64,000 nt of DNA from Vogesella oryzae (GCF_902829295.1 NZ_CADEPL010000052.1:48026-112025); one strand, 5' to 3'; counted from the stretch's first letter, positions 21,724 to 31,343 are shown. Program-made: numbers and translations. The notes: generated by a model from the letters alone, not told the origin.

Positions 21724-22067
21724 TACAGCCCCCAGACAACCTTAAGCGAATAAATGAAACAGGACACCAGCCATACAGCGGTAAAGGTATGCAGCGCAAG
21801 ACGCAGACCAACCGGCTTGATGTAGTCCATCCACAAATCACGGATACCCACCCAGGCGTGCAGGAACAGCGCCAGCAGCGTGGTCTGGGTCAGAACTTTT
21901 ACCCAGGTCAGGCTGAACAGGGTTTTCCAGCCTTCGTAGCCGGCCGGCATGGCCAGCAGGAACAGCACCAGCATCACGGTGTAGGTCAGCATGATGACGG
22001 CAGTAATACGCTGGACGATCCAGTCTTTCAGGCCGTAATGAGCGCCAACGACGTTGCGGTTTACCAT
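21723..22067 (-). CDS. sdhD: Succinate dehydrogenase membrane anchor subunit
   Basis: 114 residues with three predicted membrane helices (about 16-37, 55-75, 85-108). The [15 protein letters not shown] start and [15 protein letters not shown] are typical of SdhD, including the Asp-Tyr quinone-site region. It overlaps sdhC by seven bases. Confidence 0.94.
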   Translation of the reverse strand: MVNRNVVGAHYGLKDWIVQRITAVIMLTYTVMLVLFLLAMPAGYEGWKTLFSLTWVKVLTQTTLLALFLHAWVGIRDLWMDYIKPVGLRLALHTFTAVWLVSCFIYSLKVVWGL

Positions 22068-22435
22068 AGGATCGCCCCCAGGATCACGGTCAGGGACAGG
22101 CTGACAGCCAGAACAATCTTGGCGGTCGCGCGAGCGGTTTGCAGCTCGAGGCCCTTGTGAATGTCAAGAAACAGGAAACGTACGCCGGCACAGGCATGGT
22201 GCAGGAAGGCCCACAGGAAACCGATCAGGATCAGCTTCATCAGCGGGTGGGCAACTACGGCGCGGTAGCTATCGAAAGTTTCAGCGGAGCTGAGGGAGCC
22301 AGAGAGGAGGTAAATCAATAACGGCAGGGCGAAGAAGAGTGCCACGCCGCTGATCCGGTGCAGGATCGAGACGATGCCCGGAACAGGCAGTCTGATCTTC
22401 CCCAGATCGAGGTGCTTTGGTCGTTGCTTCTGCAT
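22061..22435 (-). CDS. sdhC: Succinate dehydrogenase cytochrome b556 subunit
   Basis: 124 residues from the ATG at 22435, which has GGAAG upstream; a longer frame to 22531 adds a non-homologous extension. Three helices, with SILHRISGVALF and FLHHACAGVRFLFLD giving the conserved SxxHR and haem-ligand His regions. First gene of the TCA island transcription unit. Confidence 0.94.
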   Translation of the reverse strand: MQKQRPKHLDLGKIRLPVPGIVSILHRISGVALFFALPLLIYLLSGSLSSAETFDSYRAVVAHPLMKLILIGFLWAFLHHACAGVRFLFLDIHKGLELQTARATAKIVLAVSLSLTVILGAILW

Positions 22436-22661
22436 AGAGCTTCCTTGGATGTGCATGTACCAAGTGGTTATATCGGGCTTCGCTGTATGACCGCGAAGTC
22501 CTCTGAACAGGGGTTTTGCTGCAGCCCCCACCCGATTAAAAACATGTCGAACCGATGCTGCAGGTGCAACATGCCCGTAAATTCTAGCAAATTAGCGCCG
22601 GCATGCCGACGCCTGACATAAACCGGTCGCCTGTTTACATCTTTGCGACACATAAAACTGC

Positions 22662-23390
22662 TTAATCTGTCTGCTGCCTGGTCAGGCCAAACGAGCCTGT
22701 CAGGCACCAGCGCTCCCGCCACTCCACAGCCTGGCCCTGCATGTCTTGCGCAATGCGCAGGTAGAACAGGGCGGCATCGCCTTCGCGGGCCTGAAGCAGC
22801 TGGGCTTCCTCTCTTGGCAGGGCGACTGCCCGCCATTGCTCGGCGGCGACTTTCAGTCGTACGCCAAAGTGCTGCTGTAGCGCGGCCCACACGCCCGCAC
22901 TCTGTCGTAGCCAGCGTGCCTCCATCGTGTCAAAGCGATCCTGCGGCAGCGTTACCTCGTCCAGGGCTACAGGTTGGCCGCGCAGTCGCCACAGCATGCG
23001 GATGCGGTGTACGCCAGCACCGCGACGCAAACCCAGTGCTGCGGCCAACTCCTCGCTCGCGTGCGCGCGGCTGATGCCTAGGAACTCACGCGCCAGCCGA
23101 TCAGGTTTTTCGTTCAGCAGACCGGGGGAAACCATGCTCATGCCCGCCCAGTCGTCTAGTGCCTCGGCAACAAAAGTGCCGCGTCCTTGCTGGCGAAACA
23201 GCACGCCATCGGTAACCAGATCTGTTAGCGCTTTGCGGACCGTGCCCTGACTGACTGCAAACTGCTCGGCCAGATCCCACTCGCTTGGTAACAACTCGTT
23301 GCTACCCCATTCCCCAGCTGCTATGCGCTGCAAAATCTGCAGCTTTATCTGTTCGTACAGCGGGAGGCGAAGGAGTGACTTTGCATTCAT
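22662..23390 (-). CDS. GntR-family regulator with UTRA domain (HutC type)
   Basis: 242 residues. Winged helix at about 8-75 (YEQIKLQILQRIAAGEW, PSEWDLAEQFAVSQGTVRKAL) and a UTRA effector domain from about 90 to 235. It sits between sdhC, downstream on the same strand, and the divergent mdh. That position suggests control of dicarboxylate or TCA metabolism, but this is inference from location only. A palindrome at 23430-23445 is a candidate operator. Confidence 0.87.
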   Translation of the reverse strand: MNAKSLLRLPLYEQIKLQILQRIAAGEWGSNELLPSEWDLAEQFAVSQGTVRKALTDLVTDGVLFRQQGRGTFVAEALDDWAGMSMVSPGLLNEKPDRLAREFLGISRAHASEELAAALGLRRGAGVHRIRMLWRLRGQPVALDEVTLPQDRFDTMEARWLRQSAGVWAALQQHFGVRLKVAAEQWRAVALPREEAQLLQAREGDAALFYLRIAQDMQGQAVEWRERWCLTGSFGLTRQQTD

Positions 23391-23429
23391 TGCTGCTTTT
23401 TATCATCAAATAAATCAAGCGTAAAGACA

Positions 23430-23445
23430 TGTCTTATATAAGACA
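23430..23445. promoter_or_regulatory. Candidate GntR/UTRA operator (perfect palindrome)
   Basis: TGTCTTATATAAGACA, a perfect 16-bp palindrome, lies 40 nt upstream of the GntR/UTRA start and 155 nt upstream of mdh. HutC-type regulators bind short AT-centred palindromes of this size. I found no second copy upstream of sdhC, gltA or odhA. Confidence 0.6.
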
Positions 23446-23490
23446 CAAGATGCCTGTTGCCAAGCTCGCCGGATAAGGGGTAAGGTGGTG

Positions 23491-23519
23491 GTCACAAATC
23501 GGGTGTCGCGTGCTACACT
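23491..23519 (+). promoter_or_regulatory. Possible mdh promoter
   Basis: GTCACA (23491-23496) and TACACT (23514-23519) with a 17-nt spacer lie about 80 nt upstream of the mdh ATG. Both boxes deviate from consensus; the call rests on spacing. Confidence 0.35.
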
Positions 23520-23599
23520 CGGTCCGTATTGCATAGCAGCATGCACCAGAGAAAAGCATGTGCTCGCATCCATCGCCACGTCTAAAGGAGAGTACCTAG

Positions 23600-24586
23600 A
23601 TGAAAGCCCCCGTACGCGTTGCTGTTACTGGCGCAGCCGGTCAGATTGGTTATGCCCTGCTGTTCCGTATCGCCTCCGGTGAAATGCTGGGCAAGGACCA
23701 GCCGGTGATTCTGCAACTGTTGGAAATCCCTGACGAGAAGGCACAGAACGCGCTCAAGGGCGTGATCATGGAACTGGAAGACTGCGCATTCCCGCTGCTG
23801 GCCGGTATCGAAGCGCATAGCGATCCGATGACCGCCTTCAAGGACACCGATTACGCACTGCTGGTAGGTTCCCGTCCGCGCGGCCCGGGCATGGAGCGTT
23901 CCGAGCTGCTGTCCATCAACGGTGCCATCTTCATCGGTCAGGGCAAGGCACTGAACGCAGTGGCTTCGCGCGACGTGAAGGTGCTGGTTGTCGGCAACCC
24001 GGCCAACACCAACGCCTACATCGCCATGAAGTCCGCACCGGACCTGCCGGCCAAGAACTTCACCGCCATGCTGCGTCTGGACCACAACCGTGCAGCCAGC
24101 CAGATTGCCTCCAAAACCGGCAAGGCTGTGGCCGACATCGAGCACTTGACTGTTTGGGGCAACCACTCCCCGACCATGTACGCCGACTACCGCTTCGCTA
24201 CCATCGACGGTCAGTCCGTTAAGGCGATGATCAATGACGAAGCCTGGAACCGCGATGTGTTCCTGCCGACCGTAGGCAAGCGTGGTGCCGCGATTATCGC
24301 CGCCCGCGGCCTGTCGTCCGCTGCTTCTGCTGCCAATGCCGCTATCGATCACATGCGCGACTGGGCGCTGGGCACCAACGGCAAGTGGGTGACCATGGGT
24401 ATTCCGTCCGACGGTTCCTACGGCATTCCGAAGGATGTGATGTTCGGCTTCCCGGTAACCTGCGAGAATGGCGAGTACAAGATCGTACAAGGTCTGGAAA
24501 TCGACGAATTCAGCCGTGAACGTATCAACTTCACCCTGGCTGAACTGGAAGAAGAACGCGCCGGCGTTACCCACCTGCTGGGTTAA
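23600..24586 (+). CDS. mdh: Malate dehydrogenase
   Basis: 328 residues, the length of the betaproteobacterial (cytosolic-type) malate dehydrogenases. NAD motif [13 protein letters not shown], substrate arginines in [20 protein letters not shown], and catalytic His in [12 protein letters not shown] strong AAAGGAGAG ribosome site precedes the ATG. Transcribed away from the sdh/GntR block, followed by its own terminator. Confidence 0.97.
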   Translation: MKAPVRVAVTGAAGQIGYALLFRIASGEMLGKDQPVILQLLEIPDEKAQNALKGVIMELEDCAFPLLAGIEAHSDPMTAFKDTDYALLVGSRPRGPGMERSELLSINGAIFIGQGKALNAVASRDVKVLVVGNPANTNAYIAMKSAPDLPAKNFTAMLRLDHNRAASQIASKTGKAVADIEHLTVWGNHSPTMYADYRFATIDGQSVKAMINDEAWNRDVFLPTVGKRGAAIIAARGLSSAASAANAAIDHMRDWALGTNGKWVTMGIPSDGSYGIPKDVMFGFPVTCENGEYKIVQGLEIDEFSRERINFTLAELEEERAGVTHLLG

Positions 24587-24603
24587 TGTCTGAGTGCTTC
24601 GGC

Positions 24604-24630
24604 AAAAGCGCACCGCGAGGTGCGCTTTTT
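24604..24630 (+). terminator. mdh terminator
   Basis: AAAAGCGCACC / GGTGCGCTTTTT with loop GCGA, 18 nt after the mdh stop. Confidence 0.92.
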
Positions 24631-24692
24631 GTCTTTACTGAAATACTGTAATTGCAGTCTGGAAATGTTCTTTATTGTGGAGGTTTCACACC

Positions 24693-25800
24693 ATGATTGA
24701 AGCAGAAGTACTCAATCAGATTCAGGCCCAGATCGACGATCTGAGCACACGCAACACCGCTATCCGGGGGTATCTTTGACTTCGACGGCAAAAAAGACCG
24801 TCTGGAAGAAGTTTCCCGCCTGACTGAAGATCCGGATGTCTGGAACGATCCGAAAAAAGCCCAGGATCTGGGCCGCGAGCGCAAGCAGCTGGAAGACGTG
24901 GTGCTGGTGATCGAAGGTATCGCCGCCACGCTGGCAGATTGTGCCGAACTGTTTGAAATGGGCAAGGCCGAGGATGACGACGATACCATCCTCGCAGTGA
25001 AGGCCGACCTCGACGAGGTCGAGGCCAAGCTGGCCCGACTGGAATTCCGCCGCATGTTCCACGACCCGATGGACCCGAACAACTGCTTCGTGGACATCCA
25101 GGCTGGTGCAGGCGGTACCGAGGCGCAAGACTGGGCCGGCATGCTGCTGCGCATGTATGTGCGTTACGCCGAGCGCAAGGGCTTCAAGGTTGACATCCTG
25201 GAAGAATCCGAAGGCGACGTAGCCGGCATTACCAGCGCCACCATCAAGATCGAGGGCGAATACGCCTACGGCCTGCTGCGTACCGAAGTCGGCGTGCATC
25301 GCCTGGTGCGCGTATCGCCGTTCGACTCCAACGCGCGTCGCCATACCTCGTTCTGCTCCGTGTTCGTGTATCCGGAAGTGGACGACAGTTTCGAGATCGA
25401 CATCAATCCGGCCGATGTGCGTACCGATACCTACCGCGCCTCCGGTGCCGGTGGCCAGCACATCAACAAGACCGACTCTGCAGTGCGTCTGACCCACATT
25501 CCGACCGGTATCGTGGTGCAGTGCCAGAACGACCGCTCGCAACACCGCAACCGCGACGAGGCCTGGCAGATGCTGCGTGCCAAGCTGTACGAGCTGGAAC
25601 TGAAAAAGCGCAACGAAGCCAAGCAGGCGCTGGAAGACAGCAAGACCGACGTGGGTTGGGGTCACCAGATCCGCTCCTACGTGTTCGACCAGTCGCGCAT
25701 CAAGGATCTGCGTACCAGCTACGAAGTGGGCAACATCAAGGGCGTGATGGACGGCGACCTGGACGGCTTCATCGAAGCCAGCCTGAAGCAGGGCGTGTAA
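24693..25800 (+). CDS. prfB: Peptide chain release factor 2, with programmed +1 frameshift
   Basis: Read with a +1 shift the product is 368 residues. Translation starts at ATG 24693 (GGAGG upstream) and reaches an in-frame TGA at 24777-24779 after 28 codons ending in CGG GGG TAT CTT. The site GGGGGTATCTTTGAC is the classic RF2 autoregulatory slippage site, with an internal Shine-Dalgarno-like G run and a CTT slip codon. Reading resumes with GAC at 24778. Downstream are the SPF-type stop-recognition motif ([10 protein letters not shown]) and [16 protein letters not shown] with the catalytic GGQ. It recognises UGA and UAA. The early stop is regulatory, not a mutation. Confidence 0.97.
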
Positions 25801-25811
25801 CGCATAACCAG

Positions 25812-25841
25812 GGTTGGCCGCAGTGTTGCGGCCAACCTTTT
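25812..25841 (+). terminator. prfB terminator built from an inverted pair of the dispersed motif
   Basis: GGTTGGCCGC (25812-25821) and GCGGCCAACC (25828-25837), a 10-bp stem with a 6-nt loop, followed by TTTT. It lies 12 nt after the prfB stop and just before lysS. Confidence 0.85.
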
Positions 25842-25860
25842 ACATTTGACGGAGATTTCC

Positions 25861-27375
25861 ATGTCGGAACAAGAATCCAGCCTGGTACAGCATGATGAGA
25901 ACCACATCATGGCCGAGCGTCGCGAGAAGCTGAAAGCTCTGCGCGAAGCCGGTGTGGCCTTTCCCAATGATTTCAAGCGCGAGCACCTGGCCGGCGAGCT
26001 GCACACCGATTACAACGACAAGAGCAAGGACGAGCTGGAGCCGCTGAACGTACATGTGTCGGTTGCCGGCCGCATGATGCTCAAGCGCGTGATGGGCAAG
26101 GCCAGCTTTGCCACCATCCAGGACATGTCCGGCCAGATCCAGCTGTACATCAACGACCAGGGCGTCGGCCCGGAAGTACACAGCGCGTTCAAGCACTGGG
26201 ACATGGGCGACATCGTGGCTGCCAAGGGCATCCTGTTCAAGACCAACAAGGGCGAGCTGTCGGTGAATGTCACCGAGCTGCGCCTGCTGTCCAAGAGCCT
26301 GCGTCCGCTGCCGGACAAGTTCCACGGCATGACCGATCAGGAGCAGAAGTACCGTCAGCGTTATGTTGACCTGATCATGAGCGAGGAAAGCCGCAACACC
26401 TTCATCAAGCGCTCCAAGATCGTGCAGGCGCTGCGCGAGGTGATGGTGGGCGAGGGTTACCTGGAAGTGGAAACCCCGATGATGCACCCGATCCCGGGCG
26501 GGGCCACGGCCAAGCCGTTTGTGACCCACCACAATGCGCTGGACATGCCGCTGTACCTGCGCGTGGCGCCGGAGCTGTATCTGAAGCGTCTGGTGGTCGG
26601 TGGTCTGGAGCGCGTGTTCGAGATCAACCGCAACTTCCGTAACGAGGGGATGAGCACCCGCCACAACCCCGAGTTCACCATGATCGAGTTCTACGAGGCC
26701 TACAGCGACTACCAGCGCATGATGGACCTGACCGAACAGATCATTCGCAGCTGTGCCCTTGCCGCCACCGGCCACACCCTGGTGAGCTACAACGGTAAAG
26801 ACGTGGATCTGGGCAAGCGCTTCGACCGCTTTACCATCGTTGGCGCCATCAAGCACTACAACCCGCAGTACACCGACGAGCAACTGTTCGACGCCGAATG
26901 GGTGGCCGCCGAGATCAAGCGCCTGGGTGGCAAGCTGCCGCCGGCACCGGGTCTGGGCAGTCTGCAACTGGCGCTGTTCGAAGAATGTGCCGAAGCGCTG
27001 CTGTGGAACCCGACCTTCATCATCGACTACCCGGTGGAAGTGTCGCCGCTGGCTCGCGGTTCGGATACCCAGCCGGGCATCACCGAGCGCTTCGAGCTGT
27101 TCATCGTTGGCCGCGAGCATGCCAACGGTTATTCCGAGTTGAACGATCCGGAAGACCAGGCCGCACGCTTCATGTCGCAGGTCGAGCAGAAAGATGCCGG
27201 TGACGACGAGGCGATGCACTACGATGCCGACTACATCCGCGCGATGGAATATGGCCTGCCGCCGACCGGTGGTTGCGGTATCGGTATCGACCGCCTGGTG
27301 ATGCTGCTGACCAATGCGCCATCTATCCGTGATGTCATCCTGTTCCCGCAGATGCGCCACGAACATCACGACTGA
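25861..27375 (+). CDS. lysS: Lysyl-tRNA synthetase, class II
   Basis: 504 residues. Anticodon-binding OB fold at the N-terminus (about 60-150; [17 protein letters not shown], in part), class II motif 2 in [15 protein letters not shown] and motif 3 in [14 protein letters not shown] 25861 has GGAGA six bases upstream; a TTG at 25846 would add five residues. prfB-lysS adjacency is common in proteobacteria. Confidence 0.97.
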   Translation: MSEQESSLVQHDENHIMAERREKLKALREAGVAFPNDFKREHLAGELHTDYNDKSKDELEPLNVHVSVAGRMMLKRVMGKASFATIQDMSGQIQLYINDQGVGPEVHSAFKHWDMGDIVAAKGILFKTNKGELSVNVTELRLLSKSLRPLPDKFHGMTDQEQKYRQRYVDLIMSEESRNTFIKRSKIVQALREVMVGEGYLEVETPMMHPIPGGATAKPFVTHHNALDMPLYLRVAPELYLKRLVVGGLERVFEINRNFRNEGMSTRHNPEFTMIEFYEAYSDYQRMMDLTEQIIRSCALAATGHTLVSYNGKDVDLGKRFDRFTIVGAIKHYNPQYTDEQLFDAEWVAAEIKRLGGKLPPAPGLGSLQLALFEECAEALLWNPTFIIDYPVEVSPLARGSDTQPGITERFELFIVGREHANGYSELNDPEDQAARFMSQVEQKDAGDDEAMHYDADYIRAMEYGLPPTGGCGIGIDRLVMLLTNAPSIRDVILFPQMRHEHHD

Positions 27376-27445
27376 GTCGTCTGACGATGGCTTTGCGGCG
27401 TTGCTGACGCGTTTCGGCAAGCAGCGGCAAATCCGGATGTCGAAG

Positions 27446-27477
27446 AAAAGCCCGGCCTGACATGGCCGGGCTTTTTT
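27446..27477 (+). terminator. lysS terminator
   Basis: AGCCCGGCC / GGCCGGGCT with a 6-nt loop and six T at 27472-27477. Confidence 0.93.
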
Positions 27478-27479
27478 GC

Positions 27480-27953
27480 ATTTGTGGCTGTGGTTTCCGG
27501 TCGACTGCAGATTGCTTGTGGCAGGGCAGTAAGGGCTGGTTTTAACGCATCACAGGCGGTGGTTGGCCGCACTGACTGGCGCTGCGAATAAGCACCAGAT
27601 ACTGACTGGCGGCGAGAGGGGGGTAATGCAGGAATAGCGGTGACGTGATGTTGCGGCCAACATGTGGCGGTTAGCGGCTACCGGCTTACAAGTTGCCGCC
27701 GGTAGTGTCGTCAGCAGGCTATATCTTGAATGTGGTGTGGTGCCGGAATGTGGCGAGTCATGGCAGGGTCTCTGCTGATGGCGGTTACCCAGGCAACTGC
27801 ATTCGGAGCTGATGAGTTTGTGCTGGGGGCTAGGTTGTCGACCCGTGCGGTTATAGTGATCGACTGGACTGGGGGTGCGGCAGTGCTGTGTGGAGCGGCG
27901 ATAAACTGGCGATCGTTCGGCATTTGATCGGGTCAATGTTGGTGGGTGCTGCA
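27480..27953. other. Intergenic stretch without a supported gene
   Basis: 474 bp between the lysS terminator and the ClpP-like gene. It contains two solitary copies of the dispersed motif, GTTGGCCGC at 27562-27570 and GCGGCCAAC at 27653-27661. A 65-codon frame at 27730-27927 has no ribosome site or recognisable protein character. No convincing promoter was found. Confidence 0.6.
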
Positions 27954-28715
27954 ATGAAGTATCTGTTGTCCTTGTTGGCGATGCTGCTGCCGGCCGTGGC
28001 GATGGCGCTTACGACCGTGGAGCTGTCATTGTCGGGACAGGCGCTGATTTACACTGGCGAGCTTTCTGCCCAGGCGAATCAGCGCCTGTACCAGCTCTAT
28101 GAGGCAGTGGAGCCCAAACCGGATACGCTGGTTATTTCCAGCCCGGGCGGTAATTTCGAGCACGGCCTGGCATTGGGCGAGTGGGTGTTCCGCCACCGGC
28201 TCAAGGTGTCGGTGCCGCGCTACTGCAATTCATCCTGTGCCAACTATGTGTTTACCGCGGCGACGAGTCGCGAGCTGGGGTTGTACGCGATTGTGGCTTT
28301 TCACGGCGGCATGATGGATACCGCCGACCGGATCGGACAGATGTTGTACAAATATCCGGTGGCACGTCGCGATGCGCAGCGACGCAGGATTGAGGCACTG
28401 GTCAGCGACAAGCAGCGGCGTGAAACCGCTTTTTTCCGCCAGATCGGCGTCGATCAGCGCATTACTTCCTATGGCTACCAGCCGGCCTACCGCAGCGGGG
28501 TACAGCGCTACGCGGTGTGGAGTTATAGCCTGCCGATGTTGGCCTACTTCGGCGTGGATAATGTCCGGGTGATGACCGACGACAAGTGGTTCCCGCGTCC
28601 GGTCAATCACGGGCTGATGCTGATCAGCGCGCCTGGGGAGTTCGCGTGCATACCGCCTGGCATGGCGATTGACCGCTTGATCGATTGTCGGGACGGCAAG
28701 GTGTTGCAGGGCTGA
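27954..28715 (+). CDS. Periplasmic ClpP/crotonase-fold protein, function unknown
   Basis: 253 residues from the ATG at 27954, giving a signal peptide (MKYLLSLLAMLLPAVAMA). The core VISSPGGNFEHGLALGEWV is the SPGG oxyanion segment seen in ClpP/SppA-like folds, followed by CNSSCANYVF with candidate nucleophile Ser94 and AFHGG with candidate His117. This matches the predicted periplasmic ClpP-like family of proteobacteria (COG3904 type, from memory). Substrate and even proteolytic activity are unknown. It is monocistronic. Confidence 0.75.
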   Translation: MKYLLSLLAMLLPAVAMALTTVELSLSGQALIYTGELSAQANQRLYQLYEAVEPKPDTLVISSPGGNFEHGLALGEWVFRHRLKVSVPRYCNSSCANYVFTAATSRELGLYAIVAFHGGMMDTADRIGQMLYKYPVARRDAQRRRIEALVSDKQRRETAFFRQIGVDQRITSYGYQPAYRSGVQRYAVWSYSLPMLAYFGVDNVRVMTDDKWFPRPVNHGLMLISAPGEFACIPPGMAIDRLIDCRDGKVLQG

Positions 28716-28832
28716 AGCATAGGGCGCTGGCAGCGACCTGTATCCTGCGGCCAACCTTGCAGCTTGGAGGGAGTTGTCTGCCAACTGCTTTTCTGTCGTC
28801 GCATAGCCAGGTTGGCCGCCGTGGTCGGCAAT

Positions 28833-28862
28833 AAAAAAGCCCGTGCAGTCACGGGCTTTTTT
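28833..28862. terminator. Bidirectional terminator between the ClpP-like gene and the cco cluster
   Basis: AAAAAAGCCCGTG-CAGT-CACGGGCTTTTTT is symmetric, with T runs on both strands, and lies between convergent genes. Two solitary dispersed-motif copies (28747-28755 and 28811-28819, opposite orientation) lie just upstream. Confidence 0.93.
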
Positions 28863-28876
28863 GATGACAGCGCCAG

Positions 28877-29296
28877 CTAGTCGGCGGCGATCATTTGCAG
28901 GCGGACTTGCGGGCCGGCAGCCTCGATGCCCATGCCGCTAACCAGCTCGCGACCTTGCATGCGCAATTCGCCATCCACAAACAGCCGCGCGTCCACTACA
29001 TAGCGGTGACCGGCTTGGACGCTGCTGGCGTCGTAGCACAGTGAATAGGCTGCCGAGGTGCCGATTTTTTCCAGGCTTTGTTCTGCCAGGACGGCCGGCG
29101 CGGCTTCACTGTCGGTGATATCCAGCAGCCGCAAACGCAATAGCGTCTTGTCGCGGGGGTACTGGATTTTCTCCAGATAGAAGGCGTTGCCGTTCAGGTA
29201 GGACAGGGTAGGGCGGCCATTACTGGCGCAGGCGGCCAGCAGTGAGGCACTCAGCCCCAGTAGCAGGGCGCGGCGCGGAAGGGGGCGTTGCATCAT
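28877..29296 (-). CDS. Small lipoprotein, YbaY/YscW-like
   Basis: 139 residues. Signal sequence with lipobox LLAAC (Cys23) after twin-arginine-like RR; mature part about 115 residues of predominantly beta character (KTLLRLRLLDITDSEAAPAVLAEQ, in part), resembling YbaY-type lipoproteins. Its ATG overlaps the fixH stop (ATGA), so it is translated with the cytochrome oxidase assembly genes, though a role in oxidase assembly is not established. Confidence 0.7.
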   Translation of the reverse strand: MMQRPLPRRALLLGLSASLLAACASNGRPTLSYLNGNAFYLEKIQYPRDKTLLRLRLLDITDSEAAPAVLAEQSLEKIGTSAAYSLCYDASSVQAGHRYVVDARLFVDGELRMQGRELVSGMGIEAAGPQVRLQMIAAD

Positions 29297-29814
29297 TCTG
29301 CCGGCTCCAGTTTCGGGTTGCCCAGGCTTACGCTCTGGCCATCTTGCGGCCGCCATTCGCCCTGCAGGCGCCAGGTACGGGCTTTGTCCTGCAGCCGCAC
29401 ATACCAGTGCTCGGCGGTGTAGTGGGTGATCTTGCCCTGATACAGATTGTCACCCAGGCGCTGCAGGGTAATGGTCTGGTCATCCTGCTTGCGGGTCGGA
29501 TGCAGCAGCTGCAGCTCGAGGGTGCCGGTCAGCGGTTGTTTGCTGCTGGTGATGATGCGGACACTTTGCTGGTCGTCGCTGAACATTGCCTGGGCCTTGA
29601 TACCCATGCTGACGGCGGCCTTGTCGCGGCTCAGCTCCAGGTTGATGTCTTTGCCGCGCTTGTAGTAGTCGTCGGTCACCATGTCATCGGCGGTCACCAC
29701 CGCCAGCCGGAACGTAATGATGCCGGCAACGACGGCAATGGCGGGACCTGCCATCAGGAACCACGGCCAGCGGTTTTTGTACCAGGGAATGGGCATCCCA
29801 GTTGTTTTCTGCAT
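29293..29814 (-). CDS. fixH: FixH family cytochrome oxidase assembly protein
   Basis: 173 residues from the ATG at 29814. One membrane helix (about 16-36, WPWFLMAGPAIAVVAGIITF) followed by DDYYKRGKDINLELSRD, the characteristic FixH segment, and a periplasmic beta domain. FixH works with CcoG/FixG in maturing cbb3 oxidase. It starts one base after the ccoG stop. Confidence 0.88.
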   Translation of the reverse strand: MQKTTGMPIPWYKNRWPWFLMAGPAIAVVAGIITFRLAVVTADDMVTDDYYKRGKDINLELSRDKAAVSMGIKAQAMFSDDQQSVRIITSSKQPLTGTLELQLLHPTRKQDDQTITLQRLGDNLYQGKITHYTAEHWYVRLQDKARTWRLQGEWRPQDGQSVSLGNPKLEPAE

Positions 29815-29815
29815 C

Positions 29816-31234
29816 TTATTCACCGATAAAACTGGATTTTTCATGCACGGTGCTGCCGTCTTCCAGCGATTCGACCGTGAAATGGATTTCGTGGCTGCCT
29901 TTGGTAGCCTCCTCCGGATCGACCTGCACGCGCACAGCCACCAGTTCATCCTCCGTGGGTTTGACCACGATTTCCTTGTGGTCAGTCTCCAGTTTCATGT
30001 CGTGCATGCCATCGACTTTGATGCGGAAGTGCTGGACTTGTTCCGATACGTTCATGATGCGGATGCTGTAGCTGTTCTCCAGCAGGCCATCATCGGTCTC
30101 GCGTACCAGCGAGGCACGGTCGCGGATCACATCTACCTTGAATGGTTTGCGCAGTGCCAGTGAAGTGAGGGCGGCAATCAGCACGATGCTCAGCACCAGT
30201 ACATACATCACCACGCGCGGGCGCTTCAGGCGTGACAGGAACTGGCTTTCCGGATACTTGCCTTCCAGCGCGGCTTCGGTGGTGTAGCGGATCAGTCCTT
30301 TGGGGCTGCCGACTTTCACCATCACCTCGTCACAGGCATCGATACAGGCGGCACAGCCGATGCATTCATATTGCAGACCGTTACGGATATCGATACCGAC
30401 CGGGCACACCTGCACGCAGATGCCGCAGTTGACGCAATCGCCCAGGTTCTGGCCTTCCTGGCCTTTCTTGCGTGCGCCGCGTGGTTCGCCGCGTTTCTCG
30501 TCGTAGGAGATGATCAGCGTGTCTTCGTCGAACATCGCGCTCTGGAAGCGGGCATACGGGCACATGTACTTGCAGACCTGATCGCGCATGTGGCCGGCCA
30601 GCAGGTAAGTGAAGCCGGCATAGAAAAACATCCAGAAGGTTTCCCAGGTGCCGTAGTTGAAGGTAGGTAGGGCGGCAATCAGATCGTGTACCGGGGTGAA
30701 ATAACCTACCAGCGTGAAGCCGGTCCACAGCGAGAATGCGATCATGATGGCCTGCGAGGTGCCCTTGATGCGCAGCTTGCGCAGGCTCCACGGCTCCTTG
30801 TCCAGCTTCATGCGTTTGTTGCGGTCACCCTCCACCCATTGTTCGATCCACAGCATGATTTCGGTGTACACCGTTTGCGGACAGGAATAGCCGCACCACA
30901 GCCGGCCGGCGATGGTGGTCCAGGCAAACAGGCCGAAGGCGCAGATCATCAACAGCGCGGCCAGATAGACAAAATCCTGCGGCAGGATGGTCAGGCCAAA
31001 CAGATAGAACTTGCGATTGACCAGATCAAACAGCACCGCCTGGCGATCGTTCCACTGCAGCCAGGGCAGGCCGAAGTAGAACAGCTGGGTTGCCACGACA
31101 AACAGGATGCGCCAGTTGGCGAACAGGCCTTTCACGCTGCGCGGGTAGATCTTCTTTTGCGCGGCGTAAAGCGAAACGGTCTCGGGTTTGGGGTTTTCGA
31201 CTTTTACGGCGATGTCTTTGAGCTTGTCTGACAT
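29816..31234 (-). CDS. ccoG: Cytochrome c oxidase accessory protein CcoG
   Basis: 472 residues from the ATG at 31234. Polytopic membrane protein with two ferredoxin-like clusters: CVNCGICVQVCPVG and CIGCAACIDACDEV; further Cys in LWCGYSCPQTVY and KYMCPYARFQ. The C-terminal domain is an Ig-like FixG domain. CcoG is a cupric reductase needed for cbb3 copper insertion in other bacteria. A terminator separates it from ccoP, so it has its own promoter or depends on readthrough. Confidence 0.93.
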   Translation of the reverse strand: MSDKLKDIAVKVENPKPETVSLYAAQKKIYPRSVKGLFANWRILFVVATQLFYFGLPWLQWNDRQAVLFDLVNRKFYLFGLTILPQDFVYLAALLMICAFGLFAWTTIAGRLWCGYSCPQTVYTEIMLWIEQWVEGDRNKRMKLDKEPWSLRKLRIKGTSQAIMIAFSLWTGFTLVGYFTPVHDLIAALPTFNYGTWETFWMFFYAGFTYLLAGHMRDQVCKYMCPYARFQSAMFDEDTLIISYDEKRGEPRGARKKGQEGQNLGDCVNCGICVQVCPVGIDIRNGLQYECIGCAACIDACDEVMVKVGSPKGLIRYTTEAALEGKYPESQFLSRLKRPRVVMYVLVLSIVLIAALTSLALRKPFKVDVIRDRASLVRETDDGLLENSYSIRIMNVSEQVQHFRIKVDGMHDMKLETDHKEIVVKPTEDELVAVRVQVDPEEATKGSHEIHFTVESLEDGSTVHEKSSFIGE

Positions 31235-31343
31235 GGGGGTGGTTCCTGCTAGAAGTTTCCGGCAAGGGCATGCGCCATTGTATGGCCTTGCCACAAACTT
31301 CTGGATGAGAAAATGATTTACAAAAAAATATATTAATATTGCA

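Noticed and set aside
24693..24779. prfB as a broken gene because of an early TGA
   Set aside because: The stop is the conserved RF2 programmed frameshift site, and the downstream frame is intact.
27730..27927. A 65-codon frame upstream of the ClpP-like gene
   Set aside because: No ribosome site, no protein-like composition and overlaps the leader of the next gene.
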